Assembly (NCBI GenBank): GCA_905250075.1
Contig: CAJNOP010000035.1
Coordinates: 496,001-560,000, forward strand
From: Rotaria sp. Silwood1
Lineage: Eukaryota; Rotifera; Eurotatoria; Philodinida; Philodinidae
DNA: 64,000 nucleotides
Direction of reading: 5' to 3'
The translations under genes were made by a program, and so were the position numbers. Below the pieces are notes generated by a model. That model saw only the letters and a program-made list of their open reading frames with translations. It was not told the origin of the DNA and made no database searches. This document shows positions 34,079 to 45,619 of the stretch, piece by piece. Each line of letters begins with the position of its first letter. Positions within the stretch are counted from its first letter, which is position 1.

Positions 34079-36850
34079 ATGATGATCATTATAATATCTA
34101 TATTATTTGTTATTATAATAAAAAATTCATATTCAAATCCAATAATAAAAACTTATCCAGTAGTTGATTTATTAGAAAATATTCCATTAAATACATTTGT
34201 TATAGAACTAACAAATTCATCAAATAAATTAATTTTAATAAATTTAAATGAATTTGAAACAAAATTATTTTCAATTATAAATGGAAATATATATACAAAA
34301 GATTTAATTGATCGTGAAGAATTTATTGATAAAAAATATTGTTTAGATAAATTTTATTGTAAAATTGAATTACAAATACTTGTTGATGATGGTTTAGCTT
34401 ATTGGATTATTCCAATACATATTATTGAGTAAGTTATTATTGTTATAAATAAAAAAAAAAGAAAAATATTAATTCAAAGTTTAATTTAAGTGAAAATGAT
34501 AATAAACCAGAATTTGCTAAAAATGAAATTGAATTAAAATTTGTTGAAAATGTATCAAATGGATATAAAATATATTTTGAAGGTGCAAAAGATATTGATG
34601 AAGGTAAAAATAGTGAAATTCGTTATATACTTGATTGTTCAAATACTTTAAATAATAATAATAATAATGAAATATTATATTTAAATCAATCATCAATAAA
34701 TTGTTATCCATTATTTGAATTAATTTTAATATCAAAATCATCATTAATATCATTATCAAATAATTTTGATAAATTAGCATTAAAATTTAATCCATCATTA
34801 TCAAAAATAAATATTGAAAATGAATATAAATTTATAATTTATGCTATTGATAATAATCAATATGAAAAACAATTAATAAATTCAATGAATTTATTTATTA
34901 AAATAGAAGAAAAAGATAAAAATTTTATAAAATTTCTTTTATCTGAATATGAATTTATTGTTTTATTAAATGAAACATTAAATAAAAATGAAAATTTAAT
35001 AGGTAAAATTCATGCTATATCAAATAATCCATCAGATTTAATTTATTATAAAATTTTATCAAATAATAATAAAACAAATCTAATTAAAATAAATTCATTA
35101 ACTGGTCAATTAAATTTTATTAATGAAAATAATATAAAATATATAAATAATGATATTGAATTTATTGTTGAAGCTTATTTATTATTAAAAGATAAAAATT
35201 TTAAAAAACTTAAAACTCAAATAAAAGTTAAAATTTATTTTCGTTATTTACATTTATTAAAAAATATTTCATTTGAATTTGAAAATATTTTATTAAATAA
35301 TCAAAATTATATTTATCAATTAAATAATAATTCAAATTGTTTTTTTATTAATAAAAATATTAAAATAAATGAAAAATTATTAAAAATTTCTCTTATTTCA
35401 TATTATTATCCAAATGATAAATTTATATTGTCACTTGAAAATTATTTTAATACATTTTCACTTATTCCTTTTTCTTCTTCTTTAATAAATACTTATATTA
35501 TTAAATTAAATCAACAACTTATATCAAATTATACTTATTTATTAAATATTCAAATTAAACATAAATTATCTCAACAATATTTACCTAATTTACTTGTTCA
35601 ATTCATTGTTTTTGATCAATTAACAACAACAACAACAACAACAACAATAAATAATATAACTTTTATTAATGATATTCAAATAACAACTGATTTAATAACA
35701 TCAACTTCAATTTCTCATCAATTTATTGATAAATCATTAGAATTTTGTTTAGAAAATAAAACTTATATTCTTAATGATATTATAAATGAAAATAATGAAA
35801 TTGCTTTTTTAAAAGTACTTCAATCAAATTTCTATATAGATAATAATAATAATTTAACTATTATTTTAACAAATTTTTTAAATAATAATCAAAGTGAAAT
35901 AATAATAAATGAATGTCGAATGTCTATTAGTAAATTAAATAATCAATTTAATAAATCTTTACAATATCAATTATGTTCATTTATTGACAATAATAATAAA
36001 CAATGTTTTAATTTAACATTTATTATTGATGAAATAAATCCAATATTATTTTCAATTGATAATCATATTGAAAAATGGATTTTACCAATAAAACCAATTG
36101 AAAAAATAATGTTTTTTATTTCAATTATATTTATTATTGGAACAATTATTCTTATTTTACTTATTTGTCGATTAAAAGATTTTCATATTTGTTCAAAAAT
36201 CAAAAATTATTTTTTCTATGGAAAAAAATATGGTGTAAACAATTCTCAAAATTTATCCTTTTCTTTTTCTTCACCATCACATCCACCACTACCATCATCA
36301 TTATCATCAGCATCAGCATCATTAGTAACAACAAAAATTCCAGTTTGTTATTTATTTCAGTTCTATTTCTTTATTTTATTTTTTGTTTTCATTATTTTAT
36401 TTTAGCAAAGAGCTCATTCAATTATCGATCGAGAATCTTGTTTATCTTCATTTCAACCAATTCCAATAAGTGAGTCATTTGATTAGATGATGAATTTTTG
36501 TACATCACATATTTATATATATGATAGAAAATGATGATAATGAACCATATTTATTTAATATTGATCATTTTCTTCAACGAGAACCACTTCCAAAAACAAA
36601 TACATTCACTCTTCCACCAACTGAACAAATATCATCCTCCTCCTCCTCCTCCTCCTCATCATCATCATCATCTTCATCTTCATCATCTTCACTTCAACAA
36701 CAAGAAAAAATAATATTAAATGTTGAAAATCGATTAACAACACCTCGAATATCATCCTCATCATCATTTCTTCAAGAGACAAAACAATTATTAGAAATGA
36801 TATCATCAAATCAAAATTTTGATTTATCAAGATTAACTTCTGAAGTATAA
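34079..36850 (+). CDS. Cadherin-domain single-pass membrane protein
   Basis: Plus-strand exons 34079-34428, 34491-36342, 36406-36469 and 36528-36850 give 862 aa. A signal peptide (MMIIIISILFVIIIKNSYS) precedes an N-terminal cadherin-like segment. The first exon junction creates IIDENDNKPEF, matching the DxNDNxPxF calcium-binding linker between cadherin repeats. A later unit has NPSDLIYYKILSNNN followed by LTGQLNFI, the usual A/Y-x-I and T-G-x-I/L positions. One membrane helix (IMFFISIIFIIGTIILILLI, residues ~680-700) is followed by a ~160-residue cytoplasmic tail with poly-Ser from (TCC/TCA)n. The ectodomain is short and extremely Asn/Ile-rich, reflecting low GC. Calcium-dependent adhesion is inferred from the family. 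The single linker motif and degenerate repeats make it an unusual, possibly fast-evolving protocadherin relative. Confidence 0.82.
36632..36690 (+). repeat. (TCC)n(TCA)n coding microsatellite
   Basis: Tandem serine codons in the cytoplasmic tail of the cadherin-like protein; likely variable in length between alleles. Confidence 0.85.
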
Positions 36851-37033
36851 TGTGTTTGTTTTCATGTTTTTCCTTCATTGGAATCATTTACTATTTGCTT
36901 TTGTTGACCAAATTTATCAAATATAAATATTAGATAGAATGTGTCTTGTAGAAACATTTCTACATCAAAAGAAAAGTAATGATATGAATGAAAATCTATA
37001 AATATTATTTTCATCCTATGAGACATGTATTTA

Positions 37034-37360
37034 TTAAGTATCAATATATCTTTCAATGGCTAATACAATAAGATTTCGTATAAAACCAAGCATAAATCCA
37101 AGTGGAAAGTGTTTTACATATGGTTCAATTATTTTCCATTTTTTAATCCAATCCTTTTTCTTTTTAGCTAATGCTTTCTCTTTAAGTGCGTCTTTGTATA
37201 GTACAATAATAAGGTATGAAATAGTTCCTATTGTTAAAACAGTAAGAATGATGACAAATAATAGACGAAACCAATTTCGATGACACCATGTTGATTTTGA
37301 TTGATCTTCAAATTCGTCTGAATCGATTGAATGTTTAAGACGGTAACTATTTGTACTCAT
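37034..37360 (-). CDS. Small single-pass membrane protein, family unknown
   Basis: A 108-codon single-exon frame on the minus strand. The N-terminal ~35 residues are polar and acidic (DSDEFEDQSK). One strong membrane helix follows WCHRNWFR (LLFVIILTVLTIGTISYLII), then a highly basic segment (KEKALAKKKKDWIKKWK), and a weaker hydrophobic C-terminal stretch (FPLGFMLGFIRNLIVLAI). Charge placement suggests N-out, C-in topology. The layout of composition, helix and basic flank is unlike the surrounding AT noise, so I think it is a gene. I do not recognise it. It is next to another small membrane protein on the same strand. Confidence 0.55.
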   Translation of the reverse strand: MSTNSYRLKHSIDSDEFEDQSKSTWCHRNWFRLLFVIILTVLTIGTISYLIIVLYKDALKEKALAKKKKDWIKKWKIIEPYVKHFPLGFMLGFIRNLIVLAIERYIDT

Positions 37361-38313
37361 GTCAGTATTATATGAAATATAATCAATATAAATGGTATAA
37401 AAATCAACGAAAGAGAAATATAAAGTAGGGTAAATATAAACTAACTTATAAATTTGATGTCGCCCGCGATTTCTTTCTAAACTATAAAATATGATTCAAA
37501 AAATCATTTCATTTTAATAATATTCACTATTGGAAACGATCACAATAATAGAATTCATTCATATGAACAACTAATCTTCTGTAATTGATATCTATTTTAC
37601 AAGACAAATAGTTTACACACAATTCTCCATATTAACATCCATTCTCGTTCACTTTCATCATTATTCATTCACAGCTACGATCGATGATAGTATTTTTTAT
37701 CTGATTTATTTTCAATGATAATATAATGTCAACTAAGAACAAAAATAATATAAGATAATCTTACTTCCCAAAATAAATCTAAAGACATTTGTTCGTTTGG
37801 TTTTTTTACAGGATTTTTTTAACAAGAGGCAGACATTGGATAAAGTATGTTTAGTTTTTCTTTACTCATTCAATATCATTTGTATTATATTAGTCACTGA
37901 CACTCTTAATATTGTCTATGTTGTACCTTTATTTACTTTTTAATCATTTGACAACAATATCGACTTGTGGAATTATATCTAAAAGTTTATTTACAAGATT
38001 ATATTTATGTTTAAGTTCATTTTGAAAACGTTGACGTTGTCGATCACATTATGCTTATTTATCATACAACATATAATAGTATCAGTAATGTGATGCAAAT
38101 AATGAATGAAAATAATGTCGTAATTATATAAAACCAGTATCAATCTCAAAACGATCGCTGATGATTATAATGCATCTTTCTTCTATTATGATCATTGTAC
38201 AAAGTTACTATCGAAATAATACTTGATTTTATTGTTACAATTGTTCTTTGTAAGTTAATATAAGTAAGAATATGAAATAACAATTATATGTCATAAAAAA
38301 AGTGAAGAAAAGA
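37361..38313. other. Intergenic, nothing recognised
   Basis: Between two small minus-strand membrane-protein genes. No frame or repeat worth calling. Confidence 0.4.
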
Positions 38314-38703
38314 TCAGTAGTCGTCAATATTTTCATTGTTACTGTCATATGTTTCTTCATCACCATACGCTTGGTCGTTATAGGATGTTTCCGCAGTGCC
38401 TGATGAACTACTCCAGATATTCGTAAATGCATTGAAAAATCCTTGTTCAGAATTTGTTGAACTAGGATGTTGTCCATTTTTTGGTCCTTTTACTTTTCGA
38501 AGTTTTAGCAAGTCGTATGGTCCGAATATGAAAAACACCATAACAATCACTATAAATATCGCAGAAAGAGCTAAGATACAAACACAAACTTGAGTTCCAT
38601 GACGAGTACAACAGCTGTCTCTGCTATCATCAGCGTAATTCTCCATTTCATAAATGTCATTATATCCTAATGAATCACCTGCTATTATACTTGTATCGCT
38701 CAT
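38314..38703 (-). CDS. Small single-pass membrane protein with acidic tail, family unknown
   Basis: A 129-codon single-exon frame on the minus strand. An acidic N-terminus (MSDTSIIAGDSLGYNDIYEM) with tyrosines leads to a Cys-rich junction (SCCTRHGTQVCVCI), a membrane helix (LALSAIFIVIVMVFFIFGPY), a short basic stop-transfer (KLRKVKGPKNG) and a Ser/Asp/Tyr-rich C-terminus (DDY end). The juxtamembrane cysteines could be acylated; that is speculation. No known domain. Balanced amino-acid use and a good start support a real gene. Confidence 0.6.
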   Translation of the reverse strand: MSDTSIIAGDSLGYNDIYEMENYADDSRDSCCTRHGTQVCVCILALSAIFIVIVMVFFIFGPYDLLKLRKVKGPKNGQHPSSTNSEQGFFNAFTNIWSSSSGTAETSYNDQAYGDEETYDSNNENIDDY

Positions 38704-39166
38704 GTTGAAAATATGAATCCAATAATAGATTTAACAGAACCAAAGAGTAAATTTCAAAATATTAAACAGAAGAGAATGAAAATAACAAAGTCAATTAAGC
38801 CGCCAATTTTGAATGCAAAACAACTGAATAACTACTGATGAGTTTGCTTAGTATTGAAGAAAGATTAAGTAAATACTAGATTAAGAATTCTGGATGTGGC
38901 TGATGATAGTTCATCACATTTTTCGAATATGATTTGAAAACCATAATATTTTTTTTTCTTTCTGAAATCTCTATTTATTCTTTATATATGGACATATTTC
39001 AATTGTGATCGTCTATTTTATTTTCAAATGTAAAATTTAAAACTCATTGTCATAAATCAATAAATAAGTATCATCTACTCAAAATCGTAATGATCATTCA
39101 AATAATTTTTACACGGCAACACTTCACGTAGAATGCAATAGTAAGAAAGATATATTTCATACAATT
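38704..39166. other. Intergenic, nothing recognised
   Basis: Short AT-rich spacer before the hairpin MITE. Confidence 0.4.
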
Positions 39167-39170
39167 TTAA

Positions 39171-39256
39171 TATAGGAAAATTCTTGAGTCCTGTAAAACA
39201 AATATTTTAGAGTTTTAAATACCGAATATTTCGCAGGACTCTAGAAAATTCCTGTA
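39171..39256. mobile_element. Tiny piggyBac-like hairpin MITE (86 bp)
   Basis: TTAA occurs on both sides (39167-39170 and 39257-39260), the target duplication of piggyBac elements. The left end is TATAGGAAAATTCTTGAGTC and the right, from the other strand, TACAGGAATTTTCTAGAGTC; both continue with CTG. The arms pair over most of the element, so RNA from it would form a hairpin of about 35 bp stem. It lies 167 bp downstream of the stop of the minus-strand gene 39423-39953. Confidence 0.7.
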
Positions 39257-39422
39257 TTAAATAACATTATATTTATTTTTAATTTATCATAGTTATCATT
39301 TTTCTCATATTTTTATAGTTTGAATTTCTCAGTTGAATAGCAATTTTTGTTTCTCTTGATTAGAATTCGTAATTTTTATTTACAACAAGCACGTACTAAA
39401 CTGATAAATAAATCACATGTAA

Positions 39423-39953
39423 TTAACTTTCATCTCGAGGACCTTTTTTATGATCACCTTTATCATTTGAACCTCGCAATTGTCTATTCGATGCTGGTTT
39501 TCGTTTTTTAAATACGATTGGTTCGTTTGTTTTTGATGATGAATTCGACGGTATTGCAGTGATTTCTCGTTCTTTAAAAGTTAACTTAATGTGATAATCA
39601 TCCTTTGTTTCTGATATTACTGGTACAAGTTGATTTTCAGGTAGATGCCAATTATCTGCTGGTAAATCAAGTTGCTCACCAAATGTTTTACTGAAGATAA
39701 AAATACATGAATAATAAATAATAAATAAATAAATGAAAGACCGTAAAACTAACCGTTTTAATGAATCTGCTTTGACAACAGGTTTCCAATCACCATACGG
39801 ATGTTTATATTTATTTTTGCCTTTAAAAAAAGCATCAACTTCAGGTGGTAATTCTGGTTCTTTTACAGTTGTTGTTTCTTTATCTTCTTCTTTCTTTTCC
39901 TCTTCCTTCGTTTCTTCTTTCTTTTCTTCTTCAGATTTATGAGACATGTTCAA
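39423..39953 (-). CDS. Lys/Glu-rich protein of unknown family, two exons
   Basis: Minus-strand exons 39754-39953 and 39423-39690, joined across a 63-bp intron, give 155 aa. A charged N-terminus of alternating Glu and Lys runs precedes a more ordered middle: PPEVDAFFKGKNKYKHPYGD, WKPVV, then after the junction KTFGEQLDLPADNWHLPENQ. The C-terminus is basic (VFKKRKPASNRQLRGS) and could be nuclear. A second in-frame Met (MSHK) two codons down could be the true start. I do not recognise the family. The middle segment with three Trp and Pro-rich turns is where conservation should be sought. Confidence 0.65.
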   Translation of the reverse strand: MNMSHKSEEEKKEETKEEEKKEEDKETTTVKEPELPPEVDAFFKGKNKYKHPYGDWKPVVKADSLKRLVLRSFIYLFIIYYSCIFIFSKTFGEQLDLPADNWHLPENQLVPVISETKDDYHIKLTFKEREITAIPSNSSSKTNEPIVFKKRKPASNRQLRGSNDKGDHKKGPRDES

Positions 39954-40000
39954 CTAAAGTTTTATTTAATCTAAAATAATAAAAAAAATGGAATGAATAT

Positions 40001-40660
40001 TTAGCTAGATAAGTTAAAGATTTTTCTAATTGTATCATTCATTAATAAAGCAAATTGTTCATGAGCTTTTTTATCAAGATGAAGTCCGTCAACTGGACTG
40101 AATTGAACATGAGGTGCTGCATCAACAAAATAGACATTTTTGTCATATGTATTAACAAGATTTTTTAAATCATGAGCCAAATTTTGTGCTCGTTCTTGAG
40201 CACCTTCAAACATATCCGTACAACTTGTCTGGATTGGTATTGGTGTACTGACAATAAGTATTGGTGGTGATTCTTGCATATTAGGACCATAATATTTTGA
40301 ACGAACAATTTCAATAAGTTCTTTAATACCTTCAGTAATTTGTTGACTTGTTCGATTATTAAATTGCTTTTTTAAATCATTTAATCCAAGCATAATAACA
40401 ACCAAATCAAGTGGTGCATGAGAATAAAGAATAGTTGAGAAATATTCAGTACCACGATATCCACGTGGTTTATCTTCATAATCTAAATTTGTTGTTCGAG
40501 AATTAAGACCTTCTTCAATTACATAAAAATGTGCTAGATCAAGTAATTGTTGTAAACGACCTGTCCAACGTGTATTTCGATCATAACGTTCATGAGTACT
40601 ATATGCACCAGGTACAAAACCCCATGTATTCGAATCTCCATAGCATAAAATTGATCTCAT
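40001..40660 (-). CDS. SGNH/GDSL-type esterase, bacterial-looking
   Basis: One uninterrupted minus-strand CDS of 219 aa from MRSILCYGDSNTWGF. All four SGNH blocks are present: GDSN with the Ser nucleophile (residue ~9), VIEEGLNSRTT (Gly), VVIMLGLNDLKKQF (Asn) and SPVDGLHLDKKAH (Asp and His). The order, spacing and length match bacterial arylesterase/acyl-hydrolase proteins, with no signal peptide, so a cytosolic enzyme is likely. A TTTCAG before AACGAATAAAAATG suggests a 5'-UTR intron ending just upstream of the start, which would fit an animal gene rather than contamination. All longer neighbours have coding introns while this one has none, so horizontal acquisition is a fair inference. The substrate is unknown. 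Confidence 0.9.
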   Translation of the reverse strand: MRSILCYGDSNTWGFVPGAYSTHERYDRNTRWTGRLQQLLDLAHFYVIEEGLNSRTTNLDYEDKPRGYRGTEYFSTILYSHAPLDLVVIMLGLNDLKKQFNNRTSQQITEGIKELIEIVRSKYYGPNMQESPPILIVSTPIPIQTSCTDMFEGAQERAQNLAHDLKNLVNTYDKNVYFVDAAPHVQFSPVDGLHLDKKAHEQFALLMNDTIRKIFNLSS

Positions 40661-40819
40661 TTTTATTCGTTCTGAAATATGAAAAAAAAACACATGGACG
40701 ATTGAAGAAAACGTATGTTTTCTGAAACTTCTTTATTTTTTGTTACTTTAAGCTAAAAGAAAACAAAACTCAATAAAAAATTTCTTATCCTAAGAATTTG
40801 CTTCTCTTATTAAATTCAA

Positions 40820-43354
40820 CTATAATTCTTTTTCACGTCGTTTTTTCTTTACAATATAATTTTGTAAATAGAAATTTGAAAAAAGCATAAGAATTGTTAT
40901 TCCATAAATTAAAAATGATACATCAAATATTTTTGGAAAATTACATTGTCGTTGTAAATTAATGACAGAATGGATAATTACAGCAACAAATTGAAACTAT
41001 TCAAAATTAAATATATAATTATAGATCGATTTTTTAAAATTATTTGACATACTATTTGAGCTTGTGTTATATAACGTTTCCACCATAAAAATTTTTGAAC
41101 TTGAGGCCCGCAAGCACTTAATCCATAATAACCATACATAAGAACATGAATGAACGAGTTGAGAATTATCACAAAGAGAGCTAAAATTAAAATAAAAACA
41201 AAAATCGTATTTGTGGCATTCTCTTTTGCTATACTGTTTCTTCGACATAGAAATTGTTAGGAATGTTTTCAAAACTTCCAGATAAATAGAAATAAGTTAG
41301 TAAAACAAATATCATGTTATAATCATTCTTATAAGTTTTAATTCTATTAACATAGATATTTGTAAATACTTTACTAGAGTCAAAAATTTATGTATGGTTC
41401 AAATTTGATCTATTTTTATATTAAAATACAAGTAAATTTTTGTTCAATGTTATATTTAATTATAATTCAGAATGAAAATTTTCAAAAAGCTTACATTGAC
41501 CACCACCCACATATTTAGAGCCGCTCCATCCACAAAATGTCATTGTAATATGATGATAAACATGTAAAAATGTTATTTGATTATCTTTTTTTCGTAATAC
41601 AAAAAGAACCTAATTATAAAAACAATATTAAATTGGTTTATTTTTATTCTTTGTTATAGACTTCTTTTACTCACTGTATCGATAAGATCGACTAATTTCA
41701 TAATATAAAACCACCAACATGCTTTACATGCCTAAAAGAAATAGAAGAAAAGATATTAAAAATTTAGGTTTTTTTAATAAATAATCTTGAAAAATTTAAA
41801 TCAAATTGTTCATTATTACCATTCATAAATACAAGATATGACACATGCACTACATCACTCGGCTCATATTATTATAAGATAAATTAAATTACCGATTTTT
41901 ATTAATTCAATTATGATTAATAATTTAACTTGAATTATGAATCAAGTTTCAAAATGAATCTTTGTCAAAATTAGTTATTATGATATTTCGTCATGTATTG
42001 ATATATTAATTAGTTTTTGTTAAAGACATCAATATATATGTTATTTGAATTAAAAAACTGATCAAAGAAAAAAAAATAAGTATATTCATCTTTCAAAAAA
42101 AGATGACTTTTTATTTATGTGATGCATTGTTTATTTTTTGACGAGATACATGAGCTCAGATCCTCAATTAATTCTGTCTAGATATTGCAAATTTACGGTA
42201 GTTTTCAAATAAATATTATAGAACCTCTAAGAACGCTGAGAAAAATTGATTTTCAAATTTCGACTTGAAACTTTGCAAACAGATAGTCCTCAACGAGAAT
42301 AGTTTCTTTATTAATGTTTCGGATCTTGCTGTTTTTCATATCTTAAGAGACAGCTATTATAACAGTATGTCTTTTACATCAATCATATATTAAGTTAGAT
42401 TCAATGTTTTTATTTCAAGATAAAAACAAATCAAAAGGCCTAAAACTTTCACAGTAAACTATTCTTATGAATGGCTATCTCTGCACAGAATTTCAAGAAG
42501 AAATTCGAGAATCAATTTTCATGATATCTTAAGGGGAATTATGATATTCATTTAAAAACTACCGTAAATTTGTAGCATCTACACAATGATAAGCTAATTT
42601 GGACCTATAAGATGAACATAATCCCGAAACAAAAACCAGTTATCGATTCGAAGACTTCTCTCATGAGTTAAAATAAAACAATGATTCATAATTTAATTTA
42701 ACAAAATCCAACAATTTAATTTACTTTATCAATGAAATATCGTGTACTTGTTATTTTTTTAATATTTGTTAGAGCATGATGTAATAAATTCATATTTATA
42801 ATTAACCCTAGAGATAAGAGATAGAAAAACTGATGTTCGAAAAAATCAATACAATTTCAATTGATTATGAATGAAAGCAAATAAACAAAAGAAAAGCCTA
42901 TAACAATCAGCTTACCATCATAGCAGTAGTACTCTCCGAGAAATCAATGGGTTGACAAAGAAAACTGTATCTTTCTTTAATCCATACATAAGTTGCCTAT
43001 TTATAAAATATTATTTTATTAGAAATTGATCTACAATTTTTCTTACTTGATATGTTATATAAGTACAAAAAATAACTTGTACAAAATTGTAAATAAACAT
43101 AAATCTACGTAATTCAAAAGCTTTCCTATTTTTCATCCATTGTTGTCCAAAAATAATGAAAAGTACATAGGCAATCACAATAAGAAATGTTGGAACAACA
43201 CTTTCCATTAAAGGCCAATCTTTGACACGTACATCTAGAAAATCGTTTTAATAGTAATTACAATAGAATTTCAAAAAATATTCAACAACTTGCCTCCATT
43301 TTCTGGTAGGGTTATAAATAAATCATTTTTTATAATTTTCATTAAATCTAACAT
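40820..43354 (-). CDS. Very-long-chain fatty acid elongase (ELOVL family)
   Basis: Seven minus-strand exons (43294-43354, 43047-43234, 42916-42996, 41675-41731, 41495-41609, 41053-41180, 40820-40996) give 268 aa. ELOVL enzymes condense malonyl-CoA with acyl-CoA in the ER. Seen are [75 protein letters not shown] with the HXXHH catalytic box, [33 protein letters not shown] and a lysine/arginine C-terminus (KKKRREKEL) typical of ER retention. Intron 1 (43235-43293) appears to use a GC donor (G|GCAAGT). Intron 3 (41732-42915) is 1,184 bp because it holds a palindromic transposon. The subfamily (ELOVL1/4/7 or 2/5-like) is not decided. Confidence 0.92.
42150..42640. mobile_element. Foldback element, copy 1 (degenerate), inside an ELOVL intron
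   Basis: The left half carries AAATTTACGGTAGTTTT, ATTTCGACTTGAAACTTTGC and GAGAATAGTTT; the right half carries their complements in reverse order, with the centre near 42370. The same words in the same order occur in the copies at 45377-49246 and 49745-50376 (for example TTCGAATTTCGACTTGAAA and ACTATTCTCATTAAGGCC). The arms have diverged, and I cannot see clean ends or a target duplication. No coding capacity. Confidence 0.75.
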
Positions 43355-45376
43355 ATTTATGTGATCTAAAATGAAATGAAAAAGTTTCTTCTTGATGATA
43401 CGAGCTTATAAACGTTTGAATGTAACCTATGTACCTATAATAAAGATAAGTAATAACAACTGTTGCATAACGTAAATTTGTACTCATCATAGAAGGCATA
43501 AGGAGAGTAGAAACAACACTTGAAATAGAAACAAAGCAAGATGTCATACTTTATAGATGTCACCTGTGTTATGTTACTATCTTGTTGGCATACTTTTTTG
43601 ATAGAAAAAAAAAAGGAAGACGAGTCATTTTATTGAAAGAGAACTAATATTATTTACATAAACTACATAGGCTAGAAAATTGGACGAATTATTAGTTGAA
43701 ATTTCAATAGAAATAGTTGAATATGTGTTGTTCAAATAGGTATATTTAACGAATAAAATTTAACTGAGTGTACACTCGTTTGTTTTAAATAACGTAATTG
43801 ACAAGAAATAAAAAATTATGAAACGTATGTACATCAACAAATAGTAAATAAAGAAAGTCAATCAACTGAAATTTTTTTTTTATGTAAATAATTCATGTCT
43901 TTATTGGTGAGAGAAAATTTTGCAAGTATTAACTACATTTATAAGTGAAATAGAAAATAAGTTTACATGAAGTATTTAATCTCATAGCATTGATTTAAAA
44001 TACAGAATCGAATCAGATAAAGATTTATTCTTTGTTAAACCAAATACTATCAAAAATCTAGGCATTTTATTTGTAAAAAATAAGACGCCTTCTAGATTAG
44101 TCATCGAATTTTATAATGATCATATTCATCATCAGTATCTAAAATTTGTTCTATTTTGTTATTAATACTTGCCATCACCAGTTCTTGGTACTACTTTGCT
44201 CTGTCACAAAAACATTAAATTAATGAATTTATTATAAAACTTTTGAGATTATAACAAGAAAAATATCATTTTGCTACTAACTTTATTATCAATTTAAATT
44301 TTTGTACTTTCAATTATTATCTTTTTTTCATCTTCAGTTTTATCGCATGCTCACTAGCAAGAAGTTATATTGGCTATCTAATTTCTTCTGATTCATGACG
44401 TAGTTCTTGTGCAGTAGTCTTTAAAAAAAAGCAAAGTAATATAAAATTCGTACTTATTTTAAAGCTATTAATGACATGAAACTCATGAGAATGTGCATAT
44501 CTGCGCAATGCAATCCAAATAGATATCAACAATGTCTTGCACGAAAACATTAATATCTAACAGCAGACTAGAAAACATAATTCATAGACATTTTAAAACA
44601 TCACAAGGCAAAAAACTAAATCAATTTTCTATTTTCACATTGAAAAATGAAAATGTATGATTGAAAGGAAGATGCTCAAGCATGGGTGGATACCAAAATA
44701 TTACGAAGTGTGCAGGGTGTGGGTGTTGGTGTGCGACGTGAACTAGAAGAAGACATATCCACACCGTCGACGTTTTAAAATATTTCAAATGTAACACTAC
44801 TGCCTATTTTGGTCACAATAGAAAACTATTTTATGAAACTAATCATAGAAAAAATCTGTACAAAATGAGATATGTCAAGTAGATGTTGGATAAATTTCAT
44901 ATTATTACGGTTGGCTATTAGCGAAGAAAATACTCGAGAAAAGCTTTATAAGCTCCATGTTGAAGTAGGTCGTCCTAGATTCGTAGGAGAAACAGCTGAG
45001 ACTTCAATCTTGAAGTTCTCTGAAGTCCGCTATTTCTCCCTCGGGTTTTTTATTAAAAGGATTATTTGTATAAATATATTGTTTTGTTTCGAAAATAATG
45101 GTATATATTTACACAAAAGAACTAATCAAGCATTTTTATACGCATATGGTTATTCATACATGAATGGTTCTCAAAGTAGAAAACAATTATTTTCTTCATC
45201 ACATCTATATGTAAATATTGGAACATGTTTTGAATCAATAACAAGTCATAATCGAATATGTTGATGTGAACAAAATTTTGGTAGACTTAAATGTGAATGA
45301 AAAAATATATATTGTGATCAAACAAATAATCTGTTTTGGGAATCATGGATAGACCTAGGACAGCTCATGCTCATCA
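43355..45376. other. Intergenic boundary between the gene-rich and transposon-rich parts
   Basis: No host gene found. A 130-codon plus frame at 44872-45264 and a 74-codon minus frame at 43323-43547 show no motif. Around 44110-44180 the minus strand reads MASINNKIEQILDTDDEYDH, and near 44380-44415 TTAQELRHESEEI followed by a stop; these helical, charged fragments could be a decayed coiled-coil gene but are too short to name. Confidence 0.35.
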
Positions 45377-45445
45377 GCTGACGAGGGAAGGTCACCAAAT
45401 GATCGATCGCTTTTGCATTGAGAACATGTGCATTATGTAGGTACT

Positions 45446-45619
45446 TATTAGAATATCCCTTTTTGCCTTCTTGATGTTCATTTTATTTAGAATTAACAAC
45501 TATCACTCACTCAAGCGAGAGAAGAGAGAGCATTATATAAGAGAGAATAAAGCATCAAAGAATGCGAGCTGAATAAACAAATATCGATGAGTCAAGGAAT
45601 ATAACATGTGGCTATAACA
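45446..45619 (-). repeat. 3' LTR of the minus-strand retrotransposon
   Basis: 174 bp. Minus strand starts TGTTATAGCC, with TTATATAATGC as TATA-like box and AATAAA near the end. Aligns along its whole length with the LTR at 48502-48677. Confidence 0.85.

Noticed and set aside
36531-36887. Met/Arg- and Pro/His-rich frames on both strands
   Set aside because: They are off-frame readings of the poly-Ser microsatellite in the cadherin-like gene.
44700-44735. GTGTGGG-rich stretch that could be bdelloid-type telomeric repeat
   Set aside because: Only one TGTGGG unit is present and no tandem array follows.
44872-45264. 130-codon plus-strand frame
   Set aside because: There is no recognisable domain, signal or conserved pattern, and it lies at the edge of transposon-rich DNA. 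Kept only as a remark in the intergenic entry.
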